From assembly GCA_903920695.1 (NCBI GenBank), contig CAIXNB010000056.1, positions 1-40,281 on the forward strand: DNA of 40,281 nt, read 5' to 3'. The first letter of the stretch is position 1. Every line of letters starts with the position of its first letter. The notes beneath the pieces are model-generated. The model saw only the letters and a program-made list of their open reading frames with translations. It searched no databases and had not been told where the DNA came from. Position numbers and translations under genes: made by a program. Positions 30,510 through 38,140 of the stretch are shown here, piece after piece. This stretch comes from an uncultured beta proteobacterium. Its GTDB lineage: Bacteria > Pseudomonadota > Gammaproteobacteria > Burkholderiales > Burkholderiaceae_C.

Positions 30510-31009
30510 ACGGAGCCCGCAAACCCCGCCGGCCGCGCTGGCCAGCCACGACAAACACCTTTGCTCTCGCGCTTGACGGTGCAGCCAAACCTGCGTGGGG
30601 CGATATTCATCAGATCCTGCAGACCATGACGGCCGCGTTCACTTCGCTGCGCCAGGGCGTGGCCACGGAGCTGCAATGGTCCGTCTTGGCTGGCGGTCTG
30701 GACATGTCCAAGGCGATCGAGCGCCAGGGCGTCGTGCGAGGCCTCAGCGGCCATCTGGCTGCGGCCGAGACTGCCCTGCAGCACATCTATGACCGCGCCA
30801 AGCTGGCGAACGGCTGGCGGCCCACCGTCCTGTACTTCAAAGAGCTAGAGGACATCCGCACGTTCGTCGACCTGCACGCCTTCCAGTTTCGCCAGTTGAG
30901 CCGTGGCGAACTCAGGCGCGCGATCGCCAGCGCCACCGGCCAGATCCGCAGCTGCGGTGGCAAGGTCAACCTGGCGGACTCAGCGGCAATGGAGAGGATG
31001 GCAGCATGA
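30506..31009 (+). CDS. Phage protein of 167 residues, function unknown
   Basis: The start is a GTG overlapping the ParB stop (GTGA, 30506-30509). The protein begins with a basic segment (NGARKPRRPRWPATTNTFAL) and then is mainly helical: WGDIHQILQTMTAAFTSLRQ, GGLDMSKAIERQGVVRGLSG, HLAAAETALQHIYDRAKLAN, LYFKELEDIRTFVDLHAFQF. I recognise no family. It is held tightly to the ParB-like gene and may be translated from the same ribosomes. Confidence 0.6.
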   Translation: MNGARKPRRPRWPATTNTFALALDGAAKPAWGDIHQILQTMTAAFTSLRQGVATELQWSVLAGGLDMSKAIERQGVVRGLSGHLAAAETALQHIYDRAKLANGWRPTVLYFKELEDIRTFVDLHAFQFRQLSRGELRRAIASATGQIRSCGGKVNLADSAAMERMAA

Positions 31010-31188
31010 GCACCGTCACCATTCCAAGACCAGCACTCTCGCACTGTGCAGGAAAGTCTGCCGGCACACTGATGCATAGCCAGTGCCGCAATTGCCTTCG
31101 GCGTCCTTCATCAGTGAATGGCCATGTGGTGCATTTTCTGCCGCCGCCATTTGTGAATGGCGCATGCCCGATGAGGATTCAATCATGA
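31006..31188 (+). CDS. Small Cys-containing protein, function unknown
   Basis: A 60-residue frame overlapping both neighbours by ATGA. It contains LMHSQCRNCLRRPSSVNGHV, with a CxxC pair and nearby His, and ends HFLPPPFVNGACPMRIQS. Its fit in the chain of four-base overlaps is the main argument that it is real. No family recognised; zinc binding is possible. Confidence 0.45.
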   Translation: MSTVTIPRPALSHCAGKSAGTLMHSQCRNCLRRPSSVNGHVVHFLPPPFVNGACPMRIQS

Positions 31189-31541
31189 TTTGCGATTGTC
31201 TGAATACCTGTGGAGACGATCCATGGCTCAAAGATGGCCGAGTGCAACCCTGCAAAAACTTCATCAAGCGAGAGCAGCAAGACAAACTGGCGCTGGAGAA
31301 GATGGCCAAGGTGACAAAAATCGCTGAACTCTATGGAGCCGGAGCAGACTTTGACTTGGTCATTCTGCTGCACGAGCGACTGGAGCGCGTAACCGCTCAC
31401 GACCAATTCCTTGCTGATTCAAATAAGCATTTGCTTGCTGAGTGCGAGTTGTTGCAAGGAGCGCTTCGCGTTGCGTCCGGCATGGCTCCGGAAGGTCTTG
31501 GCATTCAACTGTATATAGCGAACACTCTGGAGAAGCTATGA
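31185..31541 (+). CDS. Phage protein with Cys-rich N terminus and coiled coil
   Basis: A 118-residue protein from the ATG at 31185 (ATGA overlap). The first 25 residues hold four cysteines (MICDCLNTCGDDPW...VQPCKNF), then a helical region KREQQDKLALEKMAKVTKIA, ILLHERLERVTAHDQFLADS, and ECELLQGALRVASG. The helical part could form a coiled coil. No family recognised. An upstream start at 31083 would lie within the previous gene and is less likely. Confidence 0.55.
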   Translation: MICDCLNTCGDDPWLKDGRVQPCKNFIKREQQDKLALEKMAKVTKIAELYGAGADFDLVILLHERLERVTAHDQFLADSNKHLLAECELLQGALRVASGMAPEGLGIQLYIANTLEKL

Positions 31542-31735
31542 GCAACGATGTTGAGATCGCCGTCGAGGTCCGCGCCGAGACCGACAAGGCGCTGCTCGTG
31601 TTTGACGGCGCGCGCGAGGTGTGGATACCCAAGAGCCAGATTCGAGACCAGTGCGAAGAGAGTGATGCGTTTGGCACCAAGATAACCAGCATCTTCATCA
31701 GTGAGTGGTTGGCTGGTGAAAAGGGTTTGATATGA
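31538..31735 (+). CDS. Conserved small phage protein (VWIPKSQI motif)
   Basis: A 65-residue protein, overlapped by ATGA on both sides. The core VEVRAETDKALLVFDGAREV followed by WIPKSQIRDQ is a compact beta fold seen in many unnamed phage and plasmid genes. The C terminus is TSIFISEWLAGEKGL. No activity is known to me. Given its place between other tiny early genes it may be an accessory host-takeover protein. Confidence 0.6.
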   Translation: MSNDVEIAVEVRAETDKALLVFDGAREVWIPKSQIRDQCEESDAFGTKITSIFISEWLAGEKGLI

Positions 31736-31932
31736 GCAAACTTAGCCAGCTTCGCAAACTCTGGAATTATGAGAAATCTGCAGCTCGCTGCATCAACTGC
31801 GCCAACTATCTCAAGCCAGGGTTATTTCTACGCAACAGCCTACCGGTCAAGTCTCCAGCAATTTGTGCGGCCGGAGACTTTCTGACGCGACCGAATGCAG
31901 TTTGTGACAAATACAAGGATGAATCGCTATGA
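31732..31932 (+). CDS. Small Cys-rich phage protein, function unknown
   Basis: A 66-residue protein with ATGA overlaps. It starts MSKLSQLRKLWNYEKSAARC and has CINCANY, AICAAGDF and VCDKYKDE, four or five cysteines in a spacing (CxxC...C...C) fitting one zinc site. A similar design is seen in other small proteins of this operon. No family recognised. Confidence 0.55.
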   Translation: MSKLSQLRKLWNYEKSAARCINCANYLKPGLFLRNSLPVKSPAICAAGDFLTRPNAVCDKYKDESL

Positions 31933-32201
31933 ACACCGCATTCCTACTCATGGCGCAGTACAACGCCCAGGTCATCATCCCTGTGTCCAGCGTCGTGAAG
32001 GACTATTTCCCACACCTTAGCACCGACAAGTTCCTGCGCAAAGTGGCGCTGGGCGATATCAATATCCCGCTGGCCCGTATGGAGCCCGGCTCACAAAAGG
32101 GCGCGAAGGGTGTGCACCTGACCGACCTGGCTGAGTACATCGATGCGCGGCGTGCGGCAGCTGTTAAGGAAGCTAGGCAGCTGGCAGGAATATCTGCATG
32201 A
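31929..32201 (+). CDS. PrtN-family transcription activator
   Basis: A 90-residue protein with the PrtN (pyocin activator) signature throughout: FLLMAQYNAQVIIPVSSVVK, DYFPHLSTDKFLRKVALGDI, NIPLARMEPGSQKGAKGVHL, and TDLAEYIDARRAAAVKEA. In Pseudomonas PrtN switches on pyocin genes and is itself held down by a repressor. Here it lies near the end of the early operon, so it may activate the structural genes after induction. ATGA overlap with both neighbours. Confidence 0.85.
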   Translation: MNTAFLLMAQYNAQVIIPVSSVVKDYFPHLSTDKFLRKVALGDINIPLARMEPGSQKGAKGVHLTDLAEYIDARRAAAVKEARQLAGISA

Positions 32202-32905
32202 AAGAACGCCCAATCCTTTTCAGCGCGCCGATGGTGCGCGCGCTGCTCGATGGCAGTAAGAAGCAAACACGGCGCGTGGTTAAGCCAAAAATTGCGGAGA
32301 CGCTGGAGTGGTTCGGCGGCAAGGCCGATGCAGACGATGATAGAGAGCTTGCCGAACTTCTTGGGCAGCGCACCGAAGAAAAAGGCCTGCGCGTGTGGTG
32401 CATTGATTACCCAGAGGAAGGAAGTGAGGTCATCAACAGCCCCTACGGCCAACCAGGTGATCGGCTTTGGGTGCGGGAGACATTCTCGGAGGCCGACATG
32501 GCCGACGGAACCCCAGTGGTTGCCTACCGAGCCGGCGGCTGCATCGCTATTGGACGCAAGGACTCTCGCGGACCAGACTACCTGATCCACGACTACTCTT
32601 TCAGCGAACCTGTACATGTGGACAAGTGGAAACCAAGCATCTTCATGCCACGCTGGGCCAGCCGCATCACGCTCGAAATCACTGGCGTGCGGGTCGAGCG
32701 GCTGCAAGACATCAGTGCGGCCGATGCGATGGCAGAAGGGATCATGGCGGCAGGAGACGGCAACGGATTCCAGAGCGAAAGGCAGGCCGGAATTACTTCG
32801 GCGACCCGGTACAGCTATGCCGCTCTGTTTGAAGACATCAACGGCACCGGCTCATGGGACGCTAACCCATGGGTGTGGGTGATCGAGTTCAAGGTGTTGC
32901 TCTAG
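32198..32905 (+). CDS. ASCH-domain-like phage protein
   Basis: A 235-residue protein. It begins MKERPILFSAPMVRALLDGS and KKQTRRVVKP, and then has SPYGQPGDRLWVRETF, FMPRWASRITLEITGVRVER, LQDISAADAMAEGI and GSWDANPWVWVIEFKV. This is the pattern of widespread phage ASCH-like proteins, a PUA-related RNA- or nucleotide-binding fold without defined role. It is the last gene of the rightward operon and is followed by a terminator. The start overlaps the PrtN-like stop by ATGA. Confidence 0.8.
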   Translation: MKERPILFSAPMVRALLDGSKKQTRRVVKPKIAETLEWFGGKADADDDRELAELLGQRTEEKGLRVWCIDYPEEGSEVINSPYGQPGDRLWVRETFSEADMADGTPVVAYRAGGCIAIGRKDSRGPDYLIHDYSFSEPVHVDKWKPSIFMPRWASRITLEITGVRVERLQDISAADAMAEGIMAAGDGNGFQSERQAGITSATRYSYAALFEDINGTGSWDANPWVWVIEFKVLL

Positions 32906-32908
32906 CCA

Positions 32909-32927
32909 AGTGCTACATGAGTGCTAC
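32909..32927. repeat. Tandem 8-bp repeat near phage end, possible integrase arm sites
   Basis: AGTGCTAC occurs at 32909-32916 and 32920-32927, an 11-bp period, about 60-75 bp from the junction with dusA. Short direct repeats at such a distance are typical of arm-type sites for tyrosine integrases. Two copies only, so the call is weak. Confidence 0.35.
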
Positions 32928-32937
32928 GAGCACCAAG

Positions 32938-32976
32938 GCCCAATCAGGTAACGTGTTGATCTGATTGGGCTTTTCT
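32938..32976 (+). terminator. Rho-independent terminator of rightward operon
   Basis: A perfect 10-bp stem GCCCAATCAG (32938-32947) and CTGATTGGGC (32961-32970) with a 13-base loop is followed by TTTTCT. It lies 33 bases past the stop of the last phage gene and just before the junction with host DNA, so it shields the host from phage transcription. Confidence 0.9.
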
Positions 32977-32985
32977 AATTTTGTA

Positions 32986-33054
32986 AGTCCAGTCGAGCAT
33001 CGGCGCGACGGAGAGCTTCCAGCGGTCGGGCGAAATGGAGGACGGGCGCGGCAT
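32986..33054 (-). pseudogene. dusA: 5' fragment of dusA, interrupted by prophage (attachment site)
   Basis: On the minus strand an ATG at 33054 begins MPRPSSISPDRWKLSVAPML followed by DWT. The LSVAPMLDWT segment is the conserved N terminus of tRNA-dihydrouridine synthase A, which normally continues DRHCR. Here it turns into TYKIRKAQSDQ and a stop within phage DNA. The host gene is therefore cut at about codon 23, and the prophage edge is near 32985. The rest of dusA should lie at the far left end of the element. The fragment follows the TauE/SafE-like gene by 24 bases in the same direction, which suggests they were neighbours in one operon before insertion. Confidence 0.85.
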
Positions 33055-33078
33055 GGCGTGGATTATCAGCCGCGCCAA

Positions 33079-33753
33079 TCACACCACGCACCACGGCGCG
33101 CTGTTATGGGCAAAGGCCATCCACAGGGACCAGGCGGAGGTGGCGGCCAGTGCCAGACCGGCCAGACGCACACCCCACTCACCGTTGCCCGCATTGCCTA
33201 AACGCAACCAGAGCCAGGGCCCAGCCAGCAACGAAACACTGGTGCCAAGCGCAAACAAGGCCATGACCATGGCGCCTTCCAACGCACTGTTGGTCAGCGC
33301 CGCCACCAGCAGAGCCGAATACAGCAGACCGCAGGGCAGGAAGGTCCACAGGGCGCCGATCACCAACGGCAGGCCACGGCCCCGGTTTGACGCCAGCGCG
33401 CGCGCGCGCTGCCAGATGGTTTTGCCGGCGCGTTCCAACCAGATCGGCTGCTGGGCTTTCCAGAGCAGCAACAAGCCCAATACCACCATGGCCACATGAA
33501 ACAGCGTCCAGACCGGGCGCAGCGCAGCCGATTGCACTGTCAGCCAGCCCAGGCCCTGCATGGAAGCGGCGGCCAGCGCACCGAGACTCGAATAACCGAT
33601 GATGCGTCCGAGCTGGAACATCAGCATGGCGGCGTTCTTGCGGTCGCCCGCAGCCTGACCAATGCCAGCACAGGCGGCGCCACACATGGCAATGCAGTGC
33701 GGCCCACCGGCCAAGCCCATCAGCAAGGCTGTCAGGGCCAGCGAGGCATGCAC
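33079..33753 (-). CDS. Sulfite exporter TauE/SafE-like (DsbD_2 family) membrane protein
   Basis: A 224-residue membrane protein with about six hydrophobic helices. The N-terminal helix contains GLAGGPHCIAMCGAACAG, a conserved Cys-pair motif of the DsbD_2/TauE-like family, and the fourth contains LPCGLLYSALLVAAL. Such genes are common next to cbb3 oxidase clusters, where a role in copper handling or cytochrome maturation is suspected. The substrate cannot be read from sequence. It lies 11 bases downstream of hemN in the same direction, so probably is in its transcript. Confidence 0.8.
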   Translation of the reverse strand: MHASLALTALLMGLAGGPHCIAMCGAACAGIGQAAGDRKNAAMLMFQLGRIIGYSSLGALAAASMQGLGWLTVQSAALRPVWTLFHVAMVVLGLLLLWKAQQPIWLERAGKTIWQRARALASNRGRGLPLVIGALWTFLPCGLLYSALLVAALTNSALEGAMVMALFALGTSVSLLAGPWLWLRLGNAGNGEWGVRLAGLALAATSAWSLWMAFAHNSAPWCVV

Positions 33754-33764
33754 GTTGGCGGGGT

Positions 33765-35162
33765 TCAGATGATCTTGGAGAAGCGTGCGCGAGTGCGGTC
33801 GGTCTGCAGGTAGCGATCAAACACCATGGCGACAGCGCGAACAAAGAACCAACCCATCGAGGTCACCTGGATGCCGGTGTCGCTCAGCGTTACCAGACCC
33901 TGGTCTGAGAGCTTTTGCAGCGCTTCGATTTCAGTGGCGAAGTACTTGCGGAACTCGATCAGATGCGCCAGTTCGATTGACTCGAACGAAACCACGCCCT
34001 GGCACATCAACGCCATGATGACGGCGCGGCGCAGCACATCATCGCGCGACAGCGCCAGACCACGCACCACCGGAAACTGCCCCTGGTCGAGGAAGTCGCA
34101 ATACTCTTCCATGGTCTTGGCGTTCTGGCTGTAGGTGGCGCCGATCTTGCCAATTGACGATACACCCAAGCCAATCAGATCGCAGTCCGGCTGCGTGCTG
34201 TAGCCCTGGAAATTGCGGTGCAGACGACCTTGGCGCTTGGCAATCGCCAGCGCGTCGGTCGGCAATGCAAAGTGGTCCATGCCCACATAGACGTAACCCG
34301 CACCCATGAACGCCGCCATCGAGCGCGCCAACATCGCGACCTTGGCCGCACCAGTCGGTATTTCGGTGGTTGTGATTCTGCGCTGGGGTTTGAAGCGCTC
34401 CGGCAGATGCGCGTAGGCGTAGAGCGCGATGCGTTCCGGACGCAACTCGACCACTTGTGCCAGTGTGCGATCAAATGACTCTGGATTCTGCAAGGGCAGG
34501 CCGTAGATCAGGTCAACGTTGATCGAATCAAAATTGCGCTCACGTGCCGCCGCGACCAGTGCAAAGACCTGTTCAGCCGGTTGCACACGGTGCACCGACT
34601 TTTGCACTGCCGGGTCGAAGTCCTGGACGCCAAAACTCAGGCGGTTGAAGCCCAGTTCCGCCAGCGTGTCGAGGCGGGACGCGTCAATCGTGCGCGGATC
34701 AACTTCGATTGAGTACTCGCCACCAGGAACAAAGGTGAAATTGCGGCGCAACATGGCCATCAATTCACGCAGTTCGTCATCCGTCAAGAACGTCGGCGAA
34801 CCGCCGCCCAAGTGCACTTGCGACACGGCCTGCCCGACCCCCAGTTGCTGGGTGTGCAAGTCGACCTCGCGACTCAGGTAGCGCAGATACGGCGCGGCCC
34901 GGTCATGGTGCTTTGTGATGATTTTGTTGCACGCGCAGTAGTAGCACAGCGATTCACAAAACGGAATGTGCACATAGAGTGACAAAGGCGACGCGGTGGC
35001 GGCGGTGCCGGCACCGCGCAGCGTCAGGGCCTGCTTGTAATCTTCAGCGGTAAAGGCTTCGACAAAACGGTCTGCCGTTGGGTACGAGGTATAGCGCGGA
35101 CCCGATACGTCGAACCGGCGCAGCAGTTCTTCGGAAATGGGTTCAGCAACGGCTGCATTCAT
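33765..35162 (-). CDS. hemN: Oxygen-independent coproporphyrinogen III oxidase
   Basis: A 465-residue radical SAM enzyme that decarboxylates coproporphyrinogen III to protoporphyrinogen IX without oxygen. Diagnostic are SGPRYTSYPTADRF near the N terminus, the cluster motif PFCESLCYYCACNK (CxxxCxxC plus the HemN extra Cys), VHLGGGSPTFL, and DLIGLGVSSIG. The start is ATG at 35162 with AAGGAG five bases away; a frame extension to 35204 has no such support. A perfect FNR box lies 54 bases upstream, so expression should rise at low oxygen, together with the oxidase genes nearby. Confidence 0.95.
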   Translation of the reverse strand: MNAAVAEPISEELLRRFDVSGPRYTSYPTADRFVEAFTAEDYKQALTLRGAGTAATASPLSLYVHIPFCESLCYYCACNKIITKHHDRAAPYLRYLSREVDLHTQQLGVGQAVSQVHLGGGSPTFLTDDELRELMAMLRRNFTFVPGGEYSIEVDPRTIDASRLDTLAELGFNRLSFGVQDFDPAVQKSVHRVQPAEQVFALVAAARERNFDSINVDLIYGLPLQNPESFDRTLAQVVELRPERIALYAYAHLPERFKPQRRITTTEIPTGAAKVAMLARSMAAFMGAGYVYVGMDHFALPTDALAIAKRQGRLHRNFQGYSTQPDCDLIGLGVSSIGKIGATYSQNAKTMEEYCDFLDQGQFPVVRGLALSRDDVLRRAVIMALMCQGVVSFESIELAHLIEFRKYFATEIEALQKLSDQGLVTLSDTGIQVTSMGWFFVRAVAMVFDRYLQTDRTRARFSKII

Positions 35163-35215
35163 GAAAACTCCTTGGCATTGGGTGCTGAATATGCCGCGAA
35201 TCATAACTTTTGTTC

Positions 35216-35229
35216 TTGATGTCTATCAA
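35216..35229. promoter_or_regulatory. Perfect FNR/ANR box
   Basis: TTGATGTCTATCAA matches the consensus TTGAT-N4-ATCAA at all ten fixed positions. It lies between the divergent hemN and fnr genes, 54 bases from the hemN start and 76 from the fnr start, and can serve both. Confidence 0.93.
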
Positions 35230-35257
35230 AAGAGGGGGTATTGAAATGTCCCTAAAT

Positions 35258-35271
35258 TTGACCGACATCAG
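35258..35271. promoter_or_regulatory. Imperfect FNR box before fnr
   Basis: TTGACCGACATCAG matches eight of ten consensus positions and lies 34 bases before the fnr start. Its place near the likely start of transcription would suit negative autoregulation. Confidence 0.5.
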
Positions 35272-35304
35272 GACTTCCTGCAAATTAGTGCCAAAATAAG
35301 GGGG

Positions 35305-36027
35305 ATGAATCCTCAAACCATCAAAGTAGCCTGTTCCAACTGTAATTTGCGGGAACTTTGCATGCCGATCGACCTGAGCCGGGAAGAACTCGACCGTATC
35401 GATGATCTGGTCGGTGCCCGGCGCAAAATCAAGCGCGGCACGACGCTTTTTCGCAATGGCGAGAAGTTCACCAGCCTCTACGCGATTCGCACCGGCTTCT
35501 TCAAAACCTGTGTGGCAGCGGAAGACGGCCGTGATCAGGTCACCGGATTCCAGATGGCGGGCGAGGTGGTCGGTCTTGACGGCATCGTCCACGACCATCA
35601 CACCTGCGACGCCGTGGCACTCGAAGACGCCGAAGTCTGCGTCATGCCGTTTGACCGCATTGAAGAACTGTCGCGTGAAGTGACGTCCCTGCAACGTCAC
35701 GTGCACAAGATCATGAGCCGGGAAATCGTGCGCGAGCACGGTGTGATGTTGCTGCTGGGCAGCATGCGCGCCGAGGAGCGGCTCGCCACCTTCCTGTTGA
35801 ACCTGGTACAACGCCTGCATACCAGGGGTTTTTCACAGTCCGAACTGATCTTGCGCATGACACGCGAAGAAATCGGCAGCTTTCTCGGTCTGAAACTTGA
35901 AACCGTGAGTCGCACCTTCTCGCGCTTTGTGGAAGACGGCATTGTCGAAGTCAAGCAGCGCCATGTGCGCATCCTCAATACCGACGCGCTGCGCGAGATC
36001 GTCAACCTCAAACCAGCGGGCAGCTAA
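35305..36027 (+). CDS. fnr: Fnr-type oxygen-sensing transcription regulator
   Basis: A 240-residue CRP/FNR protein. Cys10, Cys13 and Cys19 (ACSNCNLRELC) and Cys101 (HHTCDAVAL) correspond to the four [4Fe-4S] ligands of E. coli FNR (20, 23, 29, 122). The effector domain has QMAGEVVGLDGI, and the C-terminal HTH includes EIGSFLGLKLETVSRTFSRF with the E..SR residues that read TTGAT. It activates microaerobic and anaerobic genes when the cluster is intact. It is divergent from hemN, with FNR boxes between, and convergent with the cco cluster. The product is close to family length. Confidence 0.95.
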   Translation: MNPQTIKVACSNCNLRELCMPIDLSREELDRIDDLVGARRKIKRGTTLFRNGEKFTSLYAIRTGFFKTCVAAEDGRDQVTGFQMAGEVVGLDGIVHDHHTCDAVALEDAEVCVMPFDRIEELSREVTSLQRHVHKIMSREIVREHGVMLLLGSMRAEERLATFLLNLVQRLHTRGFSQSELILRMTREEIGSFLGLKLETVSRTFSRFVEDGIVEVKQRHVRILNTDALREIVNLKPAGS

Positions 36028-36036
36028 GCGCTCGAC

Positions 36037-36336
36037 TCATCCCACTTTAGGACCTTCCTGTTTCGAGCAAGCATTGGGGCGGTCTGCGGCGGGCAGTGGG
36101 CAGCGGTTGACCTCGAACGGCGACATTGACAACAGGGTTGTCAGGCCGCTCGACAGCATGGTGATGATCCAGAAGACAAAGAAGGCAAGCGTGTAGACAC
36201 CTTGCCTCGACATTTCAACCGGCTGACCGAACCAGTGCAGATCCTGCGGATCAACCACTGAAAACACCAACACTTCCAGCACGCCGGCCACCAGAAAGGC
36301 TGGCCAGGCGATCCACATCATTCTCTGCGGCAGCAT
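36037..36336 (-). CDS. Small membrane protein of cco cluster, function unknown
   Basis: A 99-residue protein from the ATG at 36336, with AGGAG eight bases before it. Two membrane helices are clear: MWIAWPAFLVAGVLEVLVFS and GVYTLAFFVFWIITMLSSGL. A polar tail ends NACSKQEGPKVG. The frame extends upstream to 36480 over the ccoH gene end, but the ribosome site favours the shorter form. It is last in the leftward cco gene row and ends ten bases from the fnr stop. A role in oxidase assembly is guessed from place only. Confidence 0.7.
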   Translation of the reverse strand: MLPQRMMWIAWPAFLVAGVLEVLVFSVVDPQDLHWFGQPVEMSRQGVYTLAFFVFWIITMLSSGLTTLLSMSPFEVNRCPLPAADRPNACSKQEGPKVG

Positions 36337-36370
36337 TTTGTTGTCTCCTGTGTGCGCTTGCACGCGGGGT

Positions 36371-36646
36371 TCAAGGTTTGGCCGGAGCCGTGCGCACCGG
36401 CACACCGGTTGCCGCATGGTTGCGGGCCTGCAGCGCTGGCGCCAAGCTGGTCTCGCTGCCCAGTTCCTTGTTGATTTCAATACCCTTGCGATAGTAGTCT
36501 TCGCTCAGCACGGGATCAGGCCGACTGATCGCAAGGTACAACGTAATGAAGCTGGCCACCACGACAATGGCGGGACCCGCCACCACCATCCAAACATGAC
36601 CGAACTTCCACCAGGGTGCGTTGGGCACGGGCGTATCGTTTTGCAT
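36371..36646 (-). CDS. ccoH: cbb3 oxidase assembly protein CcoH (FixH family)
   Basis: A 91-residue protein with one membrane helix (VWMVVAGPAIVVVASFITLY) and the FixH pattern PWWKFGHVW before and DPVLSEDYYRKGIEINKELG after it. FixH/CcoH is stably bound to cbb3 oxidase and needed for its assembly. Members are often 150-170 residues, so this is a short form. It starts nine bases after ccoG. Confidence 0.85.
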   Translation of the reverse strand: MQNDTPVPNAPWWKFGHVWMVVAGPAIVVVASFITLYLAISRPDPVLSEDYYRKGIEINKELGSETSLAPALQARNHAATGVPVRTAPAKP

Positions 36647-36655
36647 CGTCTCTCC

Positions 36656-38092
36656 TTATCGTGGCAGCATGAATGTTGATTTCTCGCTCAGATGGCCGTC
36701 TGAGTCGAGCGCATCGATGCCGAAGTGGATCGGGTGCGAACCCGGCGCGGCCGCATCAAACGGCGCTTGCACGCGCACTGCAACCCAGCGCGCCTGCGTC
36801 GATTCGACCTGCACCTCGCTGTCCGAACTGATGATCAGCCCAGGCAAGCCGCTGACCGTGATCCGGTAACGCTGCGCCGACTCCAGTGCGTTCATGACCT
36901 GCAGCCGGTAGACGTTCTCGATGCGTCCGCCCGCCACGATCCGCGCCGTGACCCCGCGGTCGCGCACCACATCGACCTTGAACGGTATGCGCAGCGAGAG
37001 GCTGACAAACATGGCGATCACGATCGATGCCAGGATGGCGCTGTAGACCAGCACGCGCGGACGCAGCACATGGCGCAGCGTCTGCGACTGGCTCCAGTGC
37101 TGCGCCATGGCGTTGTCGGTCGAGTACTTGATCAGGCCGCGCGCATAAGCCATCTTGTCCATCACGGTGTCGCAGGCGTCAACGCAGACACCGCAGCCAA
37201 TGCATTCGTATTGCAAGCCCTTGCGGATGTCAATGCCGGTTGGGCAGACCTGCACACACAGGCTGCAGTCAACACAGGCGCCCAGGTTCAGGGCTGCCGG
37301 ATCGGCCTTGCGCGAGCGCGCACCGCGCGGTTCGCCACGCTCGGCGTCGTAGGTGACGATCAGCGTGTCTTTGTCGAACATGGCGCTCTGGAAGCGCGCA
37401 TAGGGGCACATGTGCTTGCAGACCTGCTCACGCATGAAACCGGCGTTGCCGTAAGTGGCAAAGCCGTAGAAGAAAGTCCAGAAAATCTCCCACGAACCCA
37501 TGCTCATTTGAACGACTTCGACGCCAAGTTCCTTGATCGGGGTGAAGTAGCCGACAAAGCTGAAGCCGGTCCACAGCGCAAGCGCCAACCACAGCAGGTG
37601 CTTGAGGCTTTTTCGGCCGGCTTTCTGCAGGCTCCAGGGCTGCTCGTCGCGGCGCATGCGGGCGCTGCGGTTGCCTTCGACCTTGTTCTCGATCCAGAGG
37701 AAGATTTCGGTGTAGACGGTTTGCGGGCAGGCGTAGCCGCACCACAGGCGCCCGGCCACGGCCGTGAACAGGAACAAAGACAGAGCGCTGATGACCATCA
37801 GGCCGGTCAGGTAGATGAAGTCCTGCGGGTAGAGCACCAGGCCGAAGATGTAGAAGCGCCGCGCACCCAGGTCAAACAAAACCGCCTGACGCTGGCCCCA
37901 CTGCAGCCAGGGCAGTCCGTAGAAGATGATTTGCGTCAGCCAGACCATGGCCCAGCGCCAGTTGCTGAAGAAGCCCGCCGTGCTACGCGGGTAGATCTTC
38001 TGGTGCACGGCGTACAGCGAGATCATCCCACCATCGGCCGGCTGTGCTGCGATGGGGATGACTTTGCGGGGTTCGGATGCTTTCTTGTTCAA
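36656..38092 (-). CDS. ccoG: Cytochrome oxidase accessory protein CcoG (FixG)
   Basis: A 478-residue membrane iron-sulfur protein. It has RKVIPIAAQ and SLYAVHQKIYPR near the N terminus, several membrane helices (WAMVWLTQIIFYGLPWLQWG, VISALSLFLFTAVAGRLWCG), two ferredoxin motifs (CVDCSLCVQVCPTG and CIGCGVCVDACDTV) and a C-terminal immunoglobulin-like periplasmic domain. CcoG reduces copper for delivery to the oxidase. The first codon is TTG at 38092; no ATG gives a better N terminus, as the KVIPIAA segment is conserved in the family. It follows ccoP by 48 bases. Confidence 0.93.
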   Translation of the reverse strand: MNKKASEPRKVIPIAAQPADGGMISLYAVHQKIYPRSTAGFFSNWRWAMVWLTQIIFYGLPWLQWGQRQAVLFDLGARRFYIFGLVLYPQDFIYLTGLMVISALSLFLFTAVAGRLWCGYACPQTVYTEIFLWIENKVEGNRSARMRRDEQPWSLQKAGRKSLKHLLWLALALWTGFSFVGYFTPIKELGVEVVQMSMGSWEIFWTFFYGFATYGNAGFMREQVCKHMCPYARFQSAMFDKDTLIVTYDAERGEPRGARSRKADPAALNLGACVDCSLCVQVCPTGIDIRKGLQYECIGCGVCVDACDTVMDKMAYARGLIKYSTDNAMAQHWSQSQTLRHVLRPRVLVYSAILASIVIAMFVSLSLRIPFKVDVVRDRGVTARIVAGGRIENVYRLQVMNALESAQRYRITVSGLPGLIISSDSEVQVESTQARWVAVRVQAPFDAAAPGSHPIHFGIDALDSDGHLSEKSTFMLPR

Positions 38093-38140
38093 GCGAGTTT
38101 ATTCAAGAGTCTGTTTGCTTACGCTCGCATTGTCCGCTGC

